Assembly: GCA_002551355.1 (NCBI GenBank)
Contig: NTHE01000012.1
Coordinates: forward strand, 62,001 to 126,000
Source of the DNA: Streptomyces sp. man185
Lineage (GTDB): Bacteria; Actinomycetota; Actinomycetes; Streptomycetales; Streptomycetaceae
Length of the DNA: 64,000 bases
Direction of reading: 5' to 3'
Part shown: piece by piece, positions 56,610 through 64,000 of the stretch
Numbering within the stretch: position 1 is the stretch's first letter
Layout: each line of letters opens with the position of its first letter
The notes under the pieces: model-generated
Told to the model about the DNA's origin: nothing
Seen by the model: only the letters and a program-made list of their open reading frames with translations
Database searches by the model: none
Position numbers and translations under genes: made by a program

Positions 56610-57230
56610 TCAGGCCGCGGGAGCGGCGGCCTTGATCGCGGAGATGTCGAAGGTCAGCTTCACCTTGTCGCTGACCATCACGCCGCCGGTCTCCAGCGCC
56701 GCGTTCCAGGTCAGGCCCCAGTCGGAGCGCAGGATGTCGGCGCTGCCCTCGAAGCCGACGCGCTCATTGCCGTAGACGTCGGTGGCGGAGCCGTTGAACT
56801 CCAGGTCGATGGAGAGCGGGCGCGTGACGTCCTTGATGGTCAGGTCGCCGGTGATCCGGTACACATCGCCGCCCAGCTGCTCGGCCTTGGTCGAGCGGAA
56901 CGTCATGAGCGGGAACTTCTCGGCGTCGAAGAAGTCGCCGCTGACCAGGTGGCCGTCGCGGTCGGCGATGCCGGTGTCGACGCTGGCGATCCTCACGTCG
57001 ATGGAGGCGGAGGAGTTCGCCGGGTCCGTGCCGTCCACCACCAGGGTGCCCTCGTGCTCGCCGAAGGAGCCGCGCACGTTCGTGACCATCGCGTGGCGCA
57101 CCGTGAAGCCGATGCTGCTGTGTGCCGGGTCCAGCGTGTAGGTGCCGGTGAGGGCGGCGAGCGCCGGGTCCACCGCGGGGGCCTCGGTGACGGTGGTGGC
57201 GGCGGTCGACTTGCGGTTGAACAGAGCCAT
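56610..57230 (-). CDS. YceI-family protein
   Basis: A 206-residue protein. Lipocalin-like YceI domain: GTYTLDPAHSSIGFTVRHAMVTNVRGSF, DRDGHLVSGDFFDAEKFPLMTFRST, GDLTIKDVTRPLSIDLEF. Family members bind polyisoprenoids. There is no signal peptide; the first 25 residues are Ala/Thr/Val-rich. GAGGAG before ATG. A promoter/operator is visible upstream. Confidence 0.92.
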   Translation of the reverse strand: MALFNRKSTAATTVTEAPAVDPALAALTGTYTLDPAHSSIGFTVRHAMVTNVRGSFGEHEGTLVVDGTDPANSSASIDVRIASVDTGIADRDGHLVSGDFFDAEKFPLMTFRSTKAEQLGGDVYRITGDLTIKDVTRPLSIDLEFNGSATDVYGNERVGFEGSADILRSDWGLTWNAALETGGVMVSDKVKLTFDISAIKAAAPAA

Positions 57231-57300
57231 GGCTCCTCCTCGGGGATGCGCTGCGGGGACGGGGTCGAGCGGTGCGGAAGGAGTTGTTTAACCTTCAACG

Positions 57301-57335
57301 AGATTGACTGTAGCGCAATCTAGTTCAATGTTCAA
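57301..57335 (-). promoter_or_regulatory. yceI promoter with overlapping inverted-repeat operator
   Basis: On the minus strand TTGAAC (57335-57330), a 17-bp spacer and TACAGT (57312-57307) form a good -35/-10. AGATTG (57301-57306) and CAATCT (57316-57321) form an inverted repeat centred on the -10, the usual position of a MarR-type operator. A TTGAACATTGAAC direct repeat adds a second possible half-site. Confidence 0.7.
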
Positions 57336-57511
57336 CATCTGCGCTCCGGGTTCCCTCGATCAGGGGTGCGGGCACTGGGGGCGCCCCGCGCGCCCGGTCG
57401 CGTCGCCCTCTGGCGGACGCGCGTAGAACTCGGGCACTATCTCCCTGCCCGGCGTACGCGGCCCCCGCGTCCGTACCGCCCTTGTTTTGTCATGAGCAGG
57501 AGGAAAACCTC

Positions 57512-58036
57512 ATGGTGACCCGTCCACGACTCCGCTCCGCCCTCACCGCCCTGGCCCTCGTCCTCGGCGCGCTCTTCGTGCCCGGGATCGGCGTCCTCGG
57601 CGGCGGCGCCACCGAAGCGCACGCCGTGACCAAACTGACCCACGCGCAGGCGACCTCCCGGTTCCGCTCGTCCGGGATCACCTGGTCCTCCTCCGGTGGC
57701 TGCTCGAACCGGTCCAACCCCACCTGCACGTCCTTCGACCAGCTCAACCTGGCAAGCGCCCAGGGCGCGCAGACCCTCAAGAGCGCCACCGGCTGCGCGC
57801 TCAGGATCACCGGAGGCACGGAGACCGGGCACGCCGGCGGCACGTACTCGCACTGGAACGGCTACAAGCTCGACTTCGCCAAGAGCACCTGCGTCAACAA
57901 CTACGTCACCGGCACCTTCACCTACATCGGCACCCGGGGCGACGGCGCCCGCCAGTACCAGTCGGGGTCCGGCAACATCTACGCGGACGAGGGCAACCAC
58001 TGGGACGTCACGTACTACAACTGCGGCGGCTGCTGA
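57512..58036 (+). CDS. Secreted M15-like (D-Ala-D-Ala peptidase-type) protein
   Basis: A 174-residue secreted protein. Signal peptide (1-38, EAHA). The mature part has GHAGGTYSHWNGYKLDF (pattern S-H-x(2)-G-x(3)-D, the zinc His/Asp of M15/VanX-type peptidases) and EGNHWDVTYYNC (second zinc His). Four to six cysteines (GGCSN, PTCTSF, TGCAL, STCVNN, YNCGGC) suggest disulfides. I infer a zinc peptidase acting on peptidoglycan stem peptides; the catalytic Glu would be the E in DEGNHW. AGGAGG before ATG. Confidence 0.75.
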   Translation: MVTRPRLRSALTALALVLGALFVPGIGVLGGGATEAHAVTKLTHAQATSRFRSSGITWSSSGGCSNRSNPTCTSFDQLNLASAQGAQTLKSATGCALRITGGTETGHAGGTYSHWNGYKLDFAKSTCVNNYVTGTFTYIGTRGDGARQYQSGSGNIYADEGNHWDVTYYNCGGC

Positions 58037-58049
58037 CAGCCGCCGCCCA

Positions 58050-58077
58050 GGGGCCGCCCCGCACCGGGGGCGGCCCC
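58050..58077. terminator. Bidirectional terminator
   Basis: GGGGCCGCCCC (58050-58060) pairs with GGGGCGGCCCC (58067-58077), followed by CTT, between two convergent genes. Confidence 0.85.
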
Positions 58078-58086
58078 CTTGCGCGC

Positions 58087-58764
58087 TTACGGGATCGGGT
58101 CGGCGTCCGGGCCCTCCTGCTCCAGCAGGTCCCGGGCGAAGTCCTCCCACTGCGCGTACCGGTCCGGATGTGCGGACCGCTGGACCGCCTGGCACACGTC
58201 ACCCGGCTCCATCGACTCCCAGCCGTCGATCTGGAGCAGCCCCGGGTTGGCGCTGGGCGAGGGCAGCCCGTAGAAGGACTTGGACGCGGTCGGCACATGG
58301 GTGATCTGCGCCGGCGTGCCCCAGCCCATGCTGGGGCGCTGCTGGAAGACGCCGAGCGAGTCGTGGTCGACCGCGGACGTGTAGTTGACGAACTTCGACT
58401 CCTGCATGGCCGTCATCAGGGCGATGACCTGGGCCTCCTTGGAGAGCTCCGCCCCCTTCCCGACGCCGATGACCGTCCGGGCGTGGGCGAGCTGCTCCGC
58501 GCCGAGGTCGGACGGGGCGGCGAAGAACGTCCGCAGTTCGCTGTCCGGGGCCGCCCTGAGCAACCGCGCGGTGGCGGTGTCCACCCGACCGGTCGGGGTC
58601 AGGCCGTAGCTCTGCTGGAAGGCGCGCAGGCCGTGCGCGCCGGAGGCCTGCGGGGCGGGTGACGGCGGCGGGGCGGGGTCCGCGTGGGCCGGGGCCCCGG
58701 CGGTCAGCAGGAGCCCGGCGGCGACGGCCGTGAGCAGCCGGTGGGGGAGTCGGTTCATTCGCAT
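58087..58764 (-). CDS. Secreted peptidoglycan-associated protein (lysozyme-like fold suspected)
   Basis: A 225-residue secreted protein. Signal peptide (1-28, AHADP), Pro-rich linker, a short peptidoglycan-binding-like segment (GLRAFQQSYGLTPTGRVDTATARLL), then MTAMQESKFVNYTSAVDHDSLGVFQQRPSMGWGTPAQI. The ES...N...DHDSLGVFQQRPS...WGTPAQ pattern is found in actinobacterial transglycosylase-like proteins that anchor at cell wall. The likely catalytic Glu is that in MQESKF. ATG at 58764 or 58758. Confidence 0.8.
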   Translation of the reverse strand: MRMNRLPHRLLTAVAAGLLLTAGAPAHADPAPPPSPAPQASGAHGLRAFQQSYGLTPTGRVDTATARLLRAAPDSELRTFFAAPSDLGAEQLAHARTVIGVGKGAELSKEAQVIALMTAMQESKFVNYTSAVDHDSLGVFQQRPSMGWGTPAQITHVPTASKSFYGLPSPSANPGLLQIDGWESMEPGDVCQAVQRSAHPDRYAQWEDFARDLLEQEGPDADPIP

Positions 58765-58866
58765 ACGGCACCGTCCCGGGGCGGTGGGACGAAGTCAAGA
58801 ACGCCGCACATCGTGTCAATTGATGAGGTATCGGGTCTGCGGAGCAGACAAGGGGGAGCGGCCGGA

Positions 58867-58907
58867 CCTGCGCGTGCCCCCGCCGGACGGGCGGGGGCAC
58901 GCGCAGG
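58867..58907 (-). terminator. Terminator after the GH64 gene
   Basis: A perfect 18-bp stem from CCTGCGCGTGCCCCC (58867) to GGGGGCACGCGCAGG (58907), 5-nt loop, 15 bp beyond the GH64 stop. Confidence 0.92.
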
Positions 58908-58922
58908 CTCACCGGGCGGGCG

Positions 58923-60149
58923 TCAGGAGCCCACGCTCACCGTGAAGCGGCGCGGGTTCCCGTCGTGCGCCGCGCCCGAGACGTCCGGCTCCCCGTCCGG
59001 ACGGACGTCGTCGTACGGGAACGCGTAACCGATCGGGCTGTTCGCGTGGACCACCCGGGACCAGTGGTTGGTGACCGGGGTCCTGTAGTAGTCCGCCGTG
59101 GACGTGCCGTTCGGCTGGCTCGGGTGGCTCAGCATGATCGAGCGGTTGAATCCCGCCGCCAGCCGGGCCAGGATCGCCTTCTTGTCGTCGGAGTCGCCCG
59201 GGTTGTTCGTGAACGGGCCGTGGTTGCAGGTGAAGATGTCCTTCGTCTCCGGCCTGGTGAAGCTGTGGCCGCCCTCGAAGGTCAGAGTGTCCCCGCTGAC
59301 ACGGCCCGCCAGCGTGCCCCGGCCGCCCTGGAGGTCGATGCGCAGGTCCTCGGAGCGGTACTTCTCCCAGACCTCGTCGATCTGCGCGGTGAACAGGTCC
59401 CGGAACGGCATCTCGGCGGGCCGGTCGAAGTACGGGGCCATGATGTTCTGCGGCGAGACGACCCGCAGGACGCTGCCGTCGTCGCCCCGTGTGATCAGCT
59501 TGTCCCACGGCTGCCCGTCGGCGGCCGCCTGGGCGGTGAGGTCCTCCGCGATCCGCTCCGCCGCGCCCTCGGGGTGCGGCTCCACGACGTGGGTGCCGTC
59601 CCCCTCCAGCGTGATGCCGATCGGGAGCGCGGTGATCAGGTCCACGTAGCTGATGTTGGAGTACAGCTGCTCGGTGTTGAAGGTGAACTCGGCGAACGCC
59701 CAGGTCCGCCCGTAGTTCGGGTCCGTCGGCGTCGCGAAGGCGGGCTCCACCAGGGACGGGCCCGGGTTGAGGAAGAAGTCCAGCTTGTCGTCGCGGACGA
59801 AGTAGACCCGCGCTCCGTACATCTGCGGCAGGGTCAGCACGACCGGACCCTCGCCCGCGCCCTTGAGCGGGATGGCGCAGTCGACGGGCAGCGGGGTCTG
59901 CGGGGCGCCGGGGGAGTCGGGGCGGTAGACGCCGCCGTCCGGCTTCAGCAGCACCCAGCGGTCGGTGCCCAGTTCGTGGCCGGTCACATACGCGTGCACC
60001 GTGCCCGGCAACGACTTGTTCTCCAGGGCCAGTTCGCAGGTCGCGGGGGCAGCGGAGGCGCGGGGGCTCAGAGCGGTGCCCCAGGCGGGGTACGTCAGCG
60101 CCGCGGCCGTGGCAGCGGTGCCGGTCAGGAACATTCTGCGCGAAATCAC
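58923..60149 (-). CDS. Tat-exported GH64 endo-beta-1,3-glucanase
   Basis: A 408-residue enzyme. The N-terminus ISRRMFLTGTAATAAALTYP is a twin-arginine signal (SRRMFL). The GH64 domain follows: VHAYVTGHELGTDRWVLLKPDGGVYRP, GARVYFVRDDKLDFFLNPGPSLVEPAF, WAFAEFTFN. These laminarinases cleave beta-1,3-glucan to pentasaccharides, with a Glu/Asp pair in the GxW..AEF and NISYVD regions. GTG at 60149 is fixed by GGGAG seven bases upstream and by the Tat signal; the frame stays open to 60272 without sense. A CebR-like box lies 134 bp upstream. Confidence 0.88.
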   Translation of the reverse strand: MISRRMFLTGTAATAAALTYPAWGTALSPRASAAPATCELALENKSLPGTVHAYVTGHELGTDRWVLLKPDGGVYRPDSPGAPQTPLPVDCAIPLKGAGEGPVVLTLPQMYGARVYFVRDDKLDFFLNPGPSLVEPAFATPTDPNYGRTWAFAEFTFNTEQLYSNISYVDLITALPIGITLEGDGTHVVEPHPEGAAERIAEDLTAQAAADGQPWDKLITRGDDGSVLRVVSPQNIMAPYFDRPAEMPFRDLFTAQIDEVWEKYRSEDLRIDLQGGRGTLAGRVSGDTLTFEGGHSFTRPETKDIFTCNHGPFTNNPGDSDDKKAILARLAAGFNRSIMLSHPSQPNGTSTADYYRTPVTNHWSRVVHANSPIGYAFPYDDVRPDGEPDVSGAAHDGNPRRFTVSVGS

Positions 60150-60282
60150 GAGGGGACTCCCGAGGTGGTGGGGGGCCGCAGACAGGCTGTGGGGGGTGAC
60201 GCGGGGGAGGGACAGGGACGTGGGGGTGCCTGCGGTGCGCACCACTCTCGCGAGGCCCGGCACGAGCGTCAAGACTTGTGAC

Positions 60283-60296
60283 TGAGAGCGCTCTCA
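60283..60296. promoter_or_regulatory. CebR-like palindromic box between GH64 and GH101
   Basis: TGAGAGCGCTCTCA is a perfect 14-bp palindrome, 12 of 14 matches to the CebR site TGGGAGCGCTCCCA, followed by AAAAATT as at 35153 (CCCAAAAATG). It could regulate both divergent glycosidase genes. No other motif is evident in the rest of the 396-bp gap, apart from a TTGACG (minus strand, near 60270) that may be a -35 for GH64. Confidence 0.65.
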
Positions 60297-60545
60297 AAAA
60301 TTCCGGGTCTTCACAACTCGACGCCCCGAAGCGGTACTTGCCGGAACCGAGCGGGTGCGAACCGTGACCGTGCAGGGGAGGTTCCGGTCAAGAGGTGAAC
60401 AAGGGGATGTCCGACCGTTCCCCGGAACTCCGGGATGCCCCGCCCGCTCCCGACTTGGACTAACGCACCGGGGTTGTTGGACGGAGTCGGCCCCCGGGCA
60501 CGAAGTTCGTTGACGGTGTCCGGACACGGCGACTACTCAGGGGCC

Positions 60546-63500
60546 ATGTCGCCAAGATTCCCTCGCCCCGGCCTGGTCGCCGCGGCCTCCGCAGCCGTCC
60601 TGGCGCTCGTGGGGGCCGCCCTCCCCGCCGCAGCAGCCGATCCGTCACCCGCCCCGGCCGGGGCGGCGGAGTCCGACCGGTCCGCCGTCATCGGCTCCGA
60701 CCGGCTCGCCGTCGCCGTCGCCGACGACTTCCCGCGCGTCCTGTCCTACACCGACCGGTCGAGCGGCGAGCAGCTGCTCGGCTCCACCCGGCCGGTCACC
60801 GCCGTCACCCTCAACGGGACCGCCCACCCGGTGAAGCTCAAGGGCAAGCCGAAGGTCACCCGCACCGCCGCCCGCTACACCCTCGCCTTCGGCTCCCTCC
60901 CGGGCGTCGAGATCGACGCCTCGCTCACCGTCTCCGGGCGGGCGACCACCTTCAAGGTGACCGGCGTCCGCGACACGCCCGCCTTCCGGGTCGGGACCAT
61001 CGACATCCCCGGGCACGACCTGATCTCCGTCGGGTCCACCGAGGCCGGGGCCGCCACCGCGTTCACGAAGCTCGATCCCGACTCCACCCGCACCGCCGAC
61101 GTCTTCGCGAAGGTCACCGGGGAGACCAAGCCCGACTCCGCACCCGTCGGGGCCGGTTACGCGATCCTCAACACCGGCTCGCTGGCCGCGGCGATCGAGT
61201 CCAACTCCTCGTACGACAAGCCCTCCGGGGCCACCGGCGGCGACGACGCGCGCTTCTGGCACCAGGCGCGCACCGAGGAGGGCGGCGGAGTCCGGGTCGG
61301 CGTGTGGTCGGGCCAGTGGACCTACCGGGGCGAGGGCGCCCCGAAGCCGGAGAGCGGCGAGAACCTGCCGTGGGCCAAGGTCGTCGTCACCCCGGACGCC
61401 AACGCCGACAAGGCCGTCGACTGGCAGGACGGAGCCGTGGCCTTCCGGTCCATCGGCGTCACCGCGCCGGGCAGCGAGGACACCGCGAACCGGGTCGTCA
61501 CCCACATCCCGTTCAACTTCGCCAGCCAGGCCACTCACCCCTTCCTGCGCACCCTGGACGACGTCAAGCGGATCTCGAAGGCCACCGACGGCCTCGGCCA
61601 GCTCGCCGTCCTCAAGGGGTACGGCTCCGAGGGCCACGACTCCGCCCACCCCGACTACGGCGGCAACTACAACAAGCGGGCCGGCGGGCTGAAGGACCTC
61701 AACACCCTGCTCAAGCAGGGCGGGAAGTGGGGCGCCGACTTCGGCGTCCACGTCAACGCCACCGAGTCCTACCCGGAGGCCAAGGCCTTCTCCGAGCAGC
61801 TCGTCGACAAGTCCAAGCCCGGCTGGAACTGGCTCAACCAGAGCTACTACATCGACCAGCGCCGCGACATCAACAGCGGCGACCTGGAAAAGCGCTTCCG
61901 GCAGCTGCGCGACGAGACCGACGAGAACCTCGACTTCCTCTACATCGACGTCTACTACAGCCACGGCTGGATCGCCGACAAGACCATCCAGGCCGTGCAG
62001 AAGCAGGGCTGGACCGTCGGCACCGAGTGGGCCGACAAGTTCGAACGCGCCTCGCTCTGGTCGCACTGGGCGAATGACCTCAACTACGGCGGGGCCACCA
62101 ACAAGGGCCTGAACTCGCAGATCATCCGGTTCATCCGCAACGGCGAGAAGGACATCTGGAACAACCACCCGGTCCTCGGCCAGAGCGCCCTGGAGGACTT
62201 CGAGGGCTGGACCGGTGAGACCGACTGGACCGCCTTCACCGCCAACATCTGGCAGAAGAACCTCCCCGCCAAGTACCTCCAGCAGCAGCGGATCACCCGC
62301 TGGGACGGCAACGACATCACCTTCACCGGCGGGGTGCGCGGCACGGTCGAGGACGGTGAGCGGACCTTCTACGACCAGGGCCGCAAGGTGCTCAGCGGCA
62401 CCGACTACCTGCTGCCGTGGGACGGCGGGAAGAAGCTCTACCACTACAGCGAGACCGGTGGCACCAGCACCTGGGAGGTGCCCGGCAAGGGCGCGTACAC
62501 CCTCTACAAGCTGACCGACAACGGCCGCGAGAAGACCGCCACCGTCCGCCCCTCCGGCGGGAAGATCACGCTGACCGCCGCCGCCGGACAGGCCTACGTC
62601 CTCTACCCCGACCGCGCGCCGAAGGAGCGCGACGCCGACTGGGGCAAGGGAACCGGGCTCACCGACCCCGGCTTCAACGACCGGGACCTGAAGGGATGGA
62701 CGAAGACCGGCGCCGCCGTCCGCGGCACCGACGAGCAGGGCCGCAACAGCGCCGAACTCTTGGGGACGGCCAAGGCCGCGCTCTCCCAGACCGTCACCGG
62801 CCTCAAGCCCGGCAAGCGCTACACCGCCTCCGCCCTGATCGAGGTCGAGCCCGGCGCGAGCCGGCGTACGGTGCTCAGTGCCGGCGGGAAGTCCGTCGCC
62901 GTCGAGCGCTCCACGGCCGAGGACTTCGTCGCCGCCTCCGACTGGCACGGCACGTCCTTCCAGCGCGCCAAGGTCAACTTCACCGCCCCCGCGAACGGCC
63001 GCACCACCCTGCGCGTCGAGGCGGCGGCGGGCTCCACGGCGAAGGTCCGCGCCGATGACGTACGGATCGTCGAGAACGCCCCCGCCACCCGGTCCGGCAC
63101 GGTGGTGTACGAGGACTTCGAGGCCGTCGACCAGGGCTGGGGCCCCTTCCTCAAGGGCAACGCGGGCGGCTCCACCGACCCCCGCACCCACATCTCCCAG
63201 CTGAACGCCCCGTACACCCGGTCCGGCTGGAACGGGAAGCTGATCGACGACGTGCTCGGGGAGAAGGAGTCCCTGAAGTCCCACGAGGAGAACACCGGCC
63301 TCGTCTACCGCACCGCGCCCTGGACCGTACCGATGAAGGACGGCCACCGGTACCAGGTGGAGTTCGACTACCAGTCCAGCCACGCCGGGGCCTACAGCTG
63401 GGTGGAGGGCTACGACCGGGTCGCCGGCGGCAAGGCCTCCTCGACCGAGACCCGGGCCACCCCGATCGGGCAGCAGCGCACCACCGGGCGGTTCAGCCGG

Positions 63501-64000
63501 ACGCTCACCGCGGGCTGCGGCGACACCTGGACCGGGCTGCGCAAGCTCGCCGGAGCACCCGAGGGCGCGGACTTCGTGCTCGACGGCTTCACCGTGACCG
63601 ACCTCGGCCCGGCCCCGGCGGGCGAGGAGGCCGTCTGCGGCACCCTCGGCGTGGCCGCCGACGCCGAGACCCTGGAGCCCGGGGCGCCGAACACGGTGAA
63701 GGCGACCTTCGGCAACGACGAGGCGAGCCCCGCCACCGGCGTGAAGCTCGCGCTGACCGTGCCCGAGGGCTGGCAGGCCGAGCCTGCTGGCCCGGTCGCC
63801 TTCGACTCGGTCGCCCCGGGCGCGAAGGTCACCGGCAGCTGGCGGGTCACCCCGCCGGTGGACGCCCCCTACGACACGTACGCGCTGGACGCGAAAGCCA
63901 CGTACGCCGTCCAGGGAGCCGGTCGCACGCTCGGCGCGGGCACCTCGGTCCGTACGCTCCCGCCGCCGCCCACGGCGGACAGCTGGGCCGGTGACCTGGA
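60546..64000 (+). CDS. Secreted GH101 endo-alpha-N-acetylgalactosaminidase, 3' truncated by the window
   Basis: At least 1151 residues, frame still open at the window end. Signal peptide (1-33, AAAAD). The GH101 barrel follows an N-terminal beta-domain: nucleophile Asp in LDFLYIDVYYSHGW and acid/base Glu in VGTEWADKFERASL, with THIPFNFASQATHPFLRTLDDVKRI upstream. Beta-sandwich domains follow (KGWTKTGAAVRGTDEQG..., FEAVDQGWGPF...). The visible C-terminus begins a NEW3/NPCBM-associated domain (EPGAPNTVKATFGNDEASPATGVKL). The family releases core-1 O-glycans from mucin-type glycoproteins. ATG at 60546 with a close AGGGG. Divergent from GH64. Confidence 0.9.
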   Translation, partial: MSPRFPRPGLVAAASAAVLALVGAALPAAAADPSPAPAGAAESDRSAVIGSDRLAVAVADDFPRVLSYTDRSSGEQLLGSTRPVTAVTLNGTAHPVKLKGKPKVTRTAARYTLAFGSLPGVEIDASLTVSGRATTFKVTGVRDTPAFRVGTIDIPGHDLISVGSTEAGAATAFTKLDPDSTRTADVFAKVTGETKPDSAPVGAGYAILNTGSLAAAIESNSSYDKPSGATGGDDARFWHQARTEEGGGVRVGVWSGQWTYRGEGAPKPESGENLPWAKVVVTPDANADKAVDWQDGAVAFRSIGVTAPGSEDTANRVVTHIPFNFASQATHPFLRTLDDVKRISKATDGLGQLAVLKGYGSEGHDSAHPDYGGNYNKRAGGLKDLNTLLKQGGKWGADFGVHVNATESYPEAKAFSEQLVDKSKPGWNWLNQSYYIDQRRDINSGDLEKRFRQLRDETDENLDFLYIDVYYSHGWIADKTIQAVQKQGWTVGTEWADKFERASLWSHWANDLNYGGATNKGLNSQIIRFIRNGEKDIWNNHPVLGQSALEDFEGWTGETDWTAFTANIWQKNLPAKYLQQQRITRWDGNDITFTGGVRGTVEDGERTFYDQGRKVLSGTDYLLPWDGGKKLYHYSETGGTSTWEVPGKGAYTLYKLTDNGREKTATVRPSGGKITLTAAAGQAYVLYPDRAPKERDADWGKGTGLTDPGFNDRDLKGWTKTGAAVRGTDEQGRNSAELLGTAKAALSQTVTGLKPGKRYTASALIEVEPGASRRTVLSAGGKSVAVERSTAEDFVAASDWHGTSFQRAKVNFTAPANGRTTLRVEAAAGSTAKVRADDVRIVENAPATRSGTVVYEDFEAVDQGWGPFLKGNAGGSTDPRTHISQLNAPYTRSGWNGKLIDDVLGEKESLKSHEENTGLVYRTAPWTVPMKDGHRYQVEFDYQSSHAGAYSWVEGYDRVAGGKASSTETRATPIGQQRTTGRFSRTLTAGCGDTWTGLRKLAGAPEGADFVLDGFTVTDLGPAPAGEEAVCGTLGVAADAETLEPGAPNTVKATFGNDEASPATGVKLALTVPEGWQAEPAGPVAFDSVAPGAKVTGSWRVTPPVDAPYDTYALDAKATYAVQGAGRTLGAGTSVRTLPPPPTADSWAGDL

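Noticed and set aside
60645-63383. 912-codon minus-strand frame
   Set aside because: It is antisense to the GH101 gene, whose frame runs from 60546 to the window end with clear family motifs.

Overview
The window is about 72% G+C by appearance. Codon third positions are overwhelmingly G/C, GTG starts are frequent, small secreted proteins are abundant, and DtxR-type iron boxes and CebR-like boxes are present. All this points to a Streptomyces or very close relative. From memory (no search was run), the order GGDEF protein - ilvB - ilvN - ilvC - serA ... putative proline catabolism ... leuB - ilvE ... cimA resembles a conserved core-chromosome segment of Streptomyces.

Region 1 (1-26.4 kb) is mainly amino-acid metabolism. 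A partial c-di-GMP protein with an intact GGDEF and a degenerate EAL domain is followed by ilvB-ilvN-ilvC (branched-chain amino acids) and serA. Scattered further on are proline dehydrogenase and P5C dehydrogenase with a divergent PucR-type regulator, leuB, ilvE, agmatine deiminase with a TetR regulator, and cimA (citramalate synthase). Two of these transcription units, ilvB and cimA, carry what look like ribosome-mediated attenuators. Each has a short leader peptide with branched-chain codons (rare ATT Ile codons for cimA) followed by a hairpin and T-run. Between ilvN and ilvC lies a 193-bp near-palindromic element that looks like a dispersed mobile or structured repeat. Inserted after serA is a polymorphic-toxin cassette: a membrane protein with a pilin-like segment, a long Gly-rich linker and a C-terminal Tox-REase-5-like nuclease domain, an Imm52-like immunity gene, and a translationally coupled unknown gene. 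Other items are a cis-prenyltransferase, a nucleotidyltransferase, a chymotrypsin-like secreted protease, an AAC(2')-like acetyltransferase and a CdiI-like small protein.

Region 2 (26.4-38.3 kb) is a glycan-uptake locus on one strand. It has a LacI regulator with a perfect 26-bp palindrome upstream, a complete Opp/Dpp-type ABC importer (lipoprotein, two permeases, two ATPases), an intracellular GH1 beta-glucosidase and a secreted CBM-GH3 beta-glucosidase with a CebR-like box at its start.

Region 3 (38.3-52.1 kb) is accessory. It holds secreted and membrane hypotheticals, a YdcF-type protein, a TetR/imine-reductase-like pair with duplicated operators, an AraC regulator, two related small Cys-containing secreted proteins, a single-base-frameshifted RsbW-like anti-sigma pseudogene, a thioredoxin-reductase-like flavoprotein, a tandem-repeat promoter region before a RibD/DHFR-like gene, a catalase, a Nudix protein and a GNAT protein.

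Region 4 (52.1-64 kb) opens with an iron-siderophore ABC importer: two FecCD permeases, an ATPase and a binding lipoprotein, with two iron boxes. A divergent PPOX flavoprotein shares the first box. Then come YceI with a mapped promoter/operator, an M15-like secreted protein, a peptidoglycan-associated secreted protein, a Tat-exported GH64 beta-1,3-glucanase, and, divergent from it across a palindromic CebR-like box, a large secreted GH101 endo-alpha-N-acetylgalactosaminidase that runs off the end. No rRNA, tRNA, CRISPR array, integrase or transposase gene was seen.
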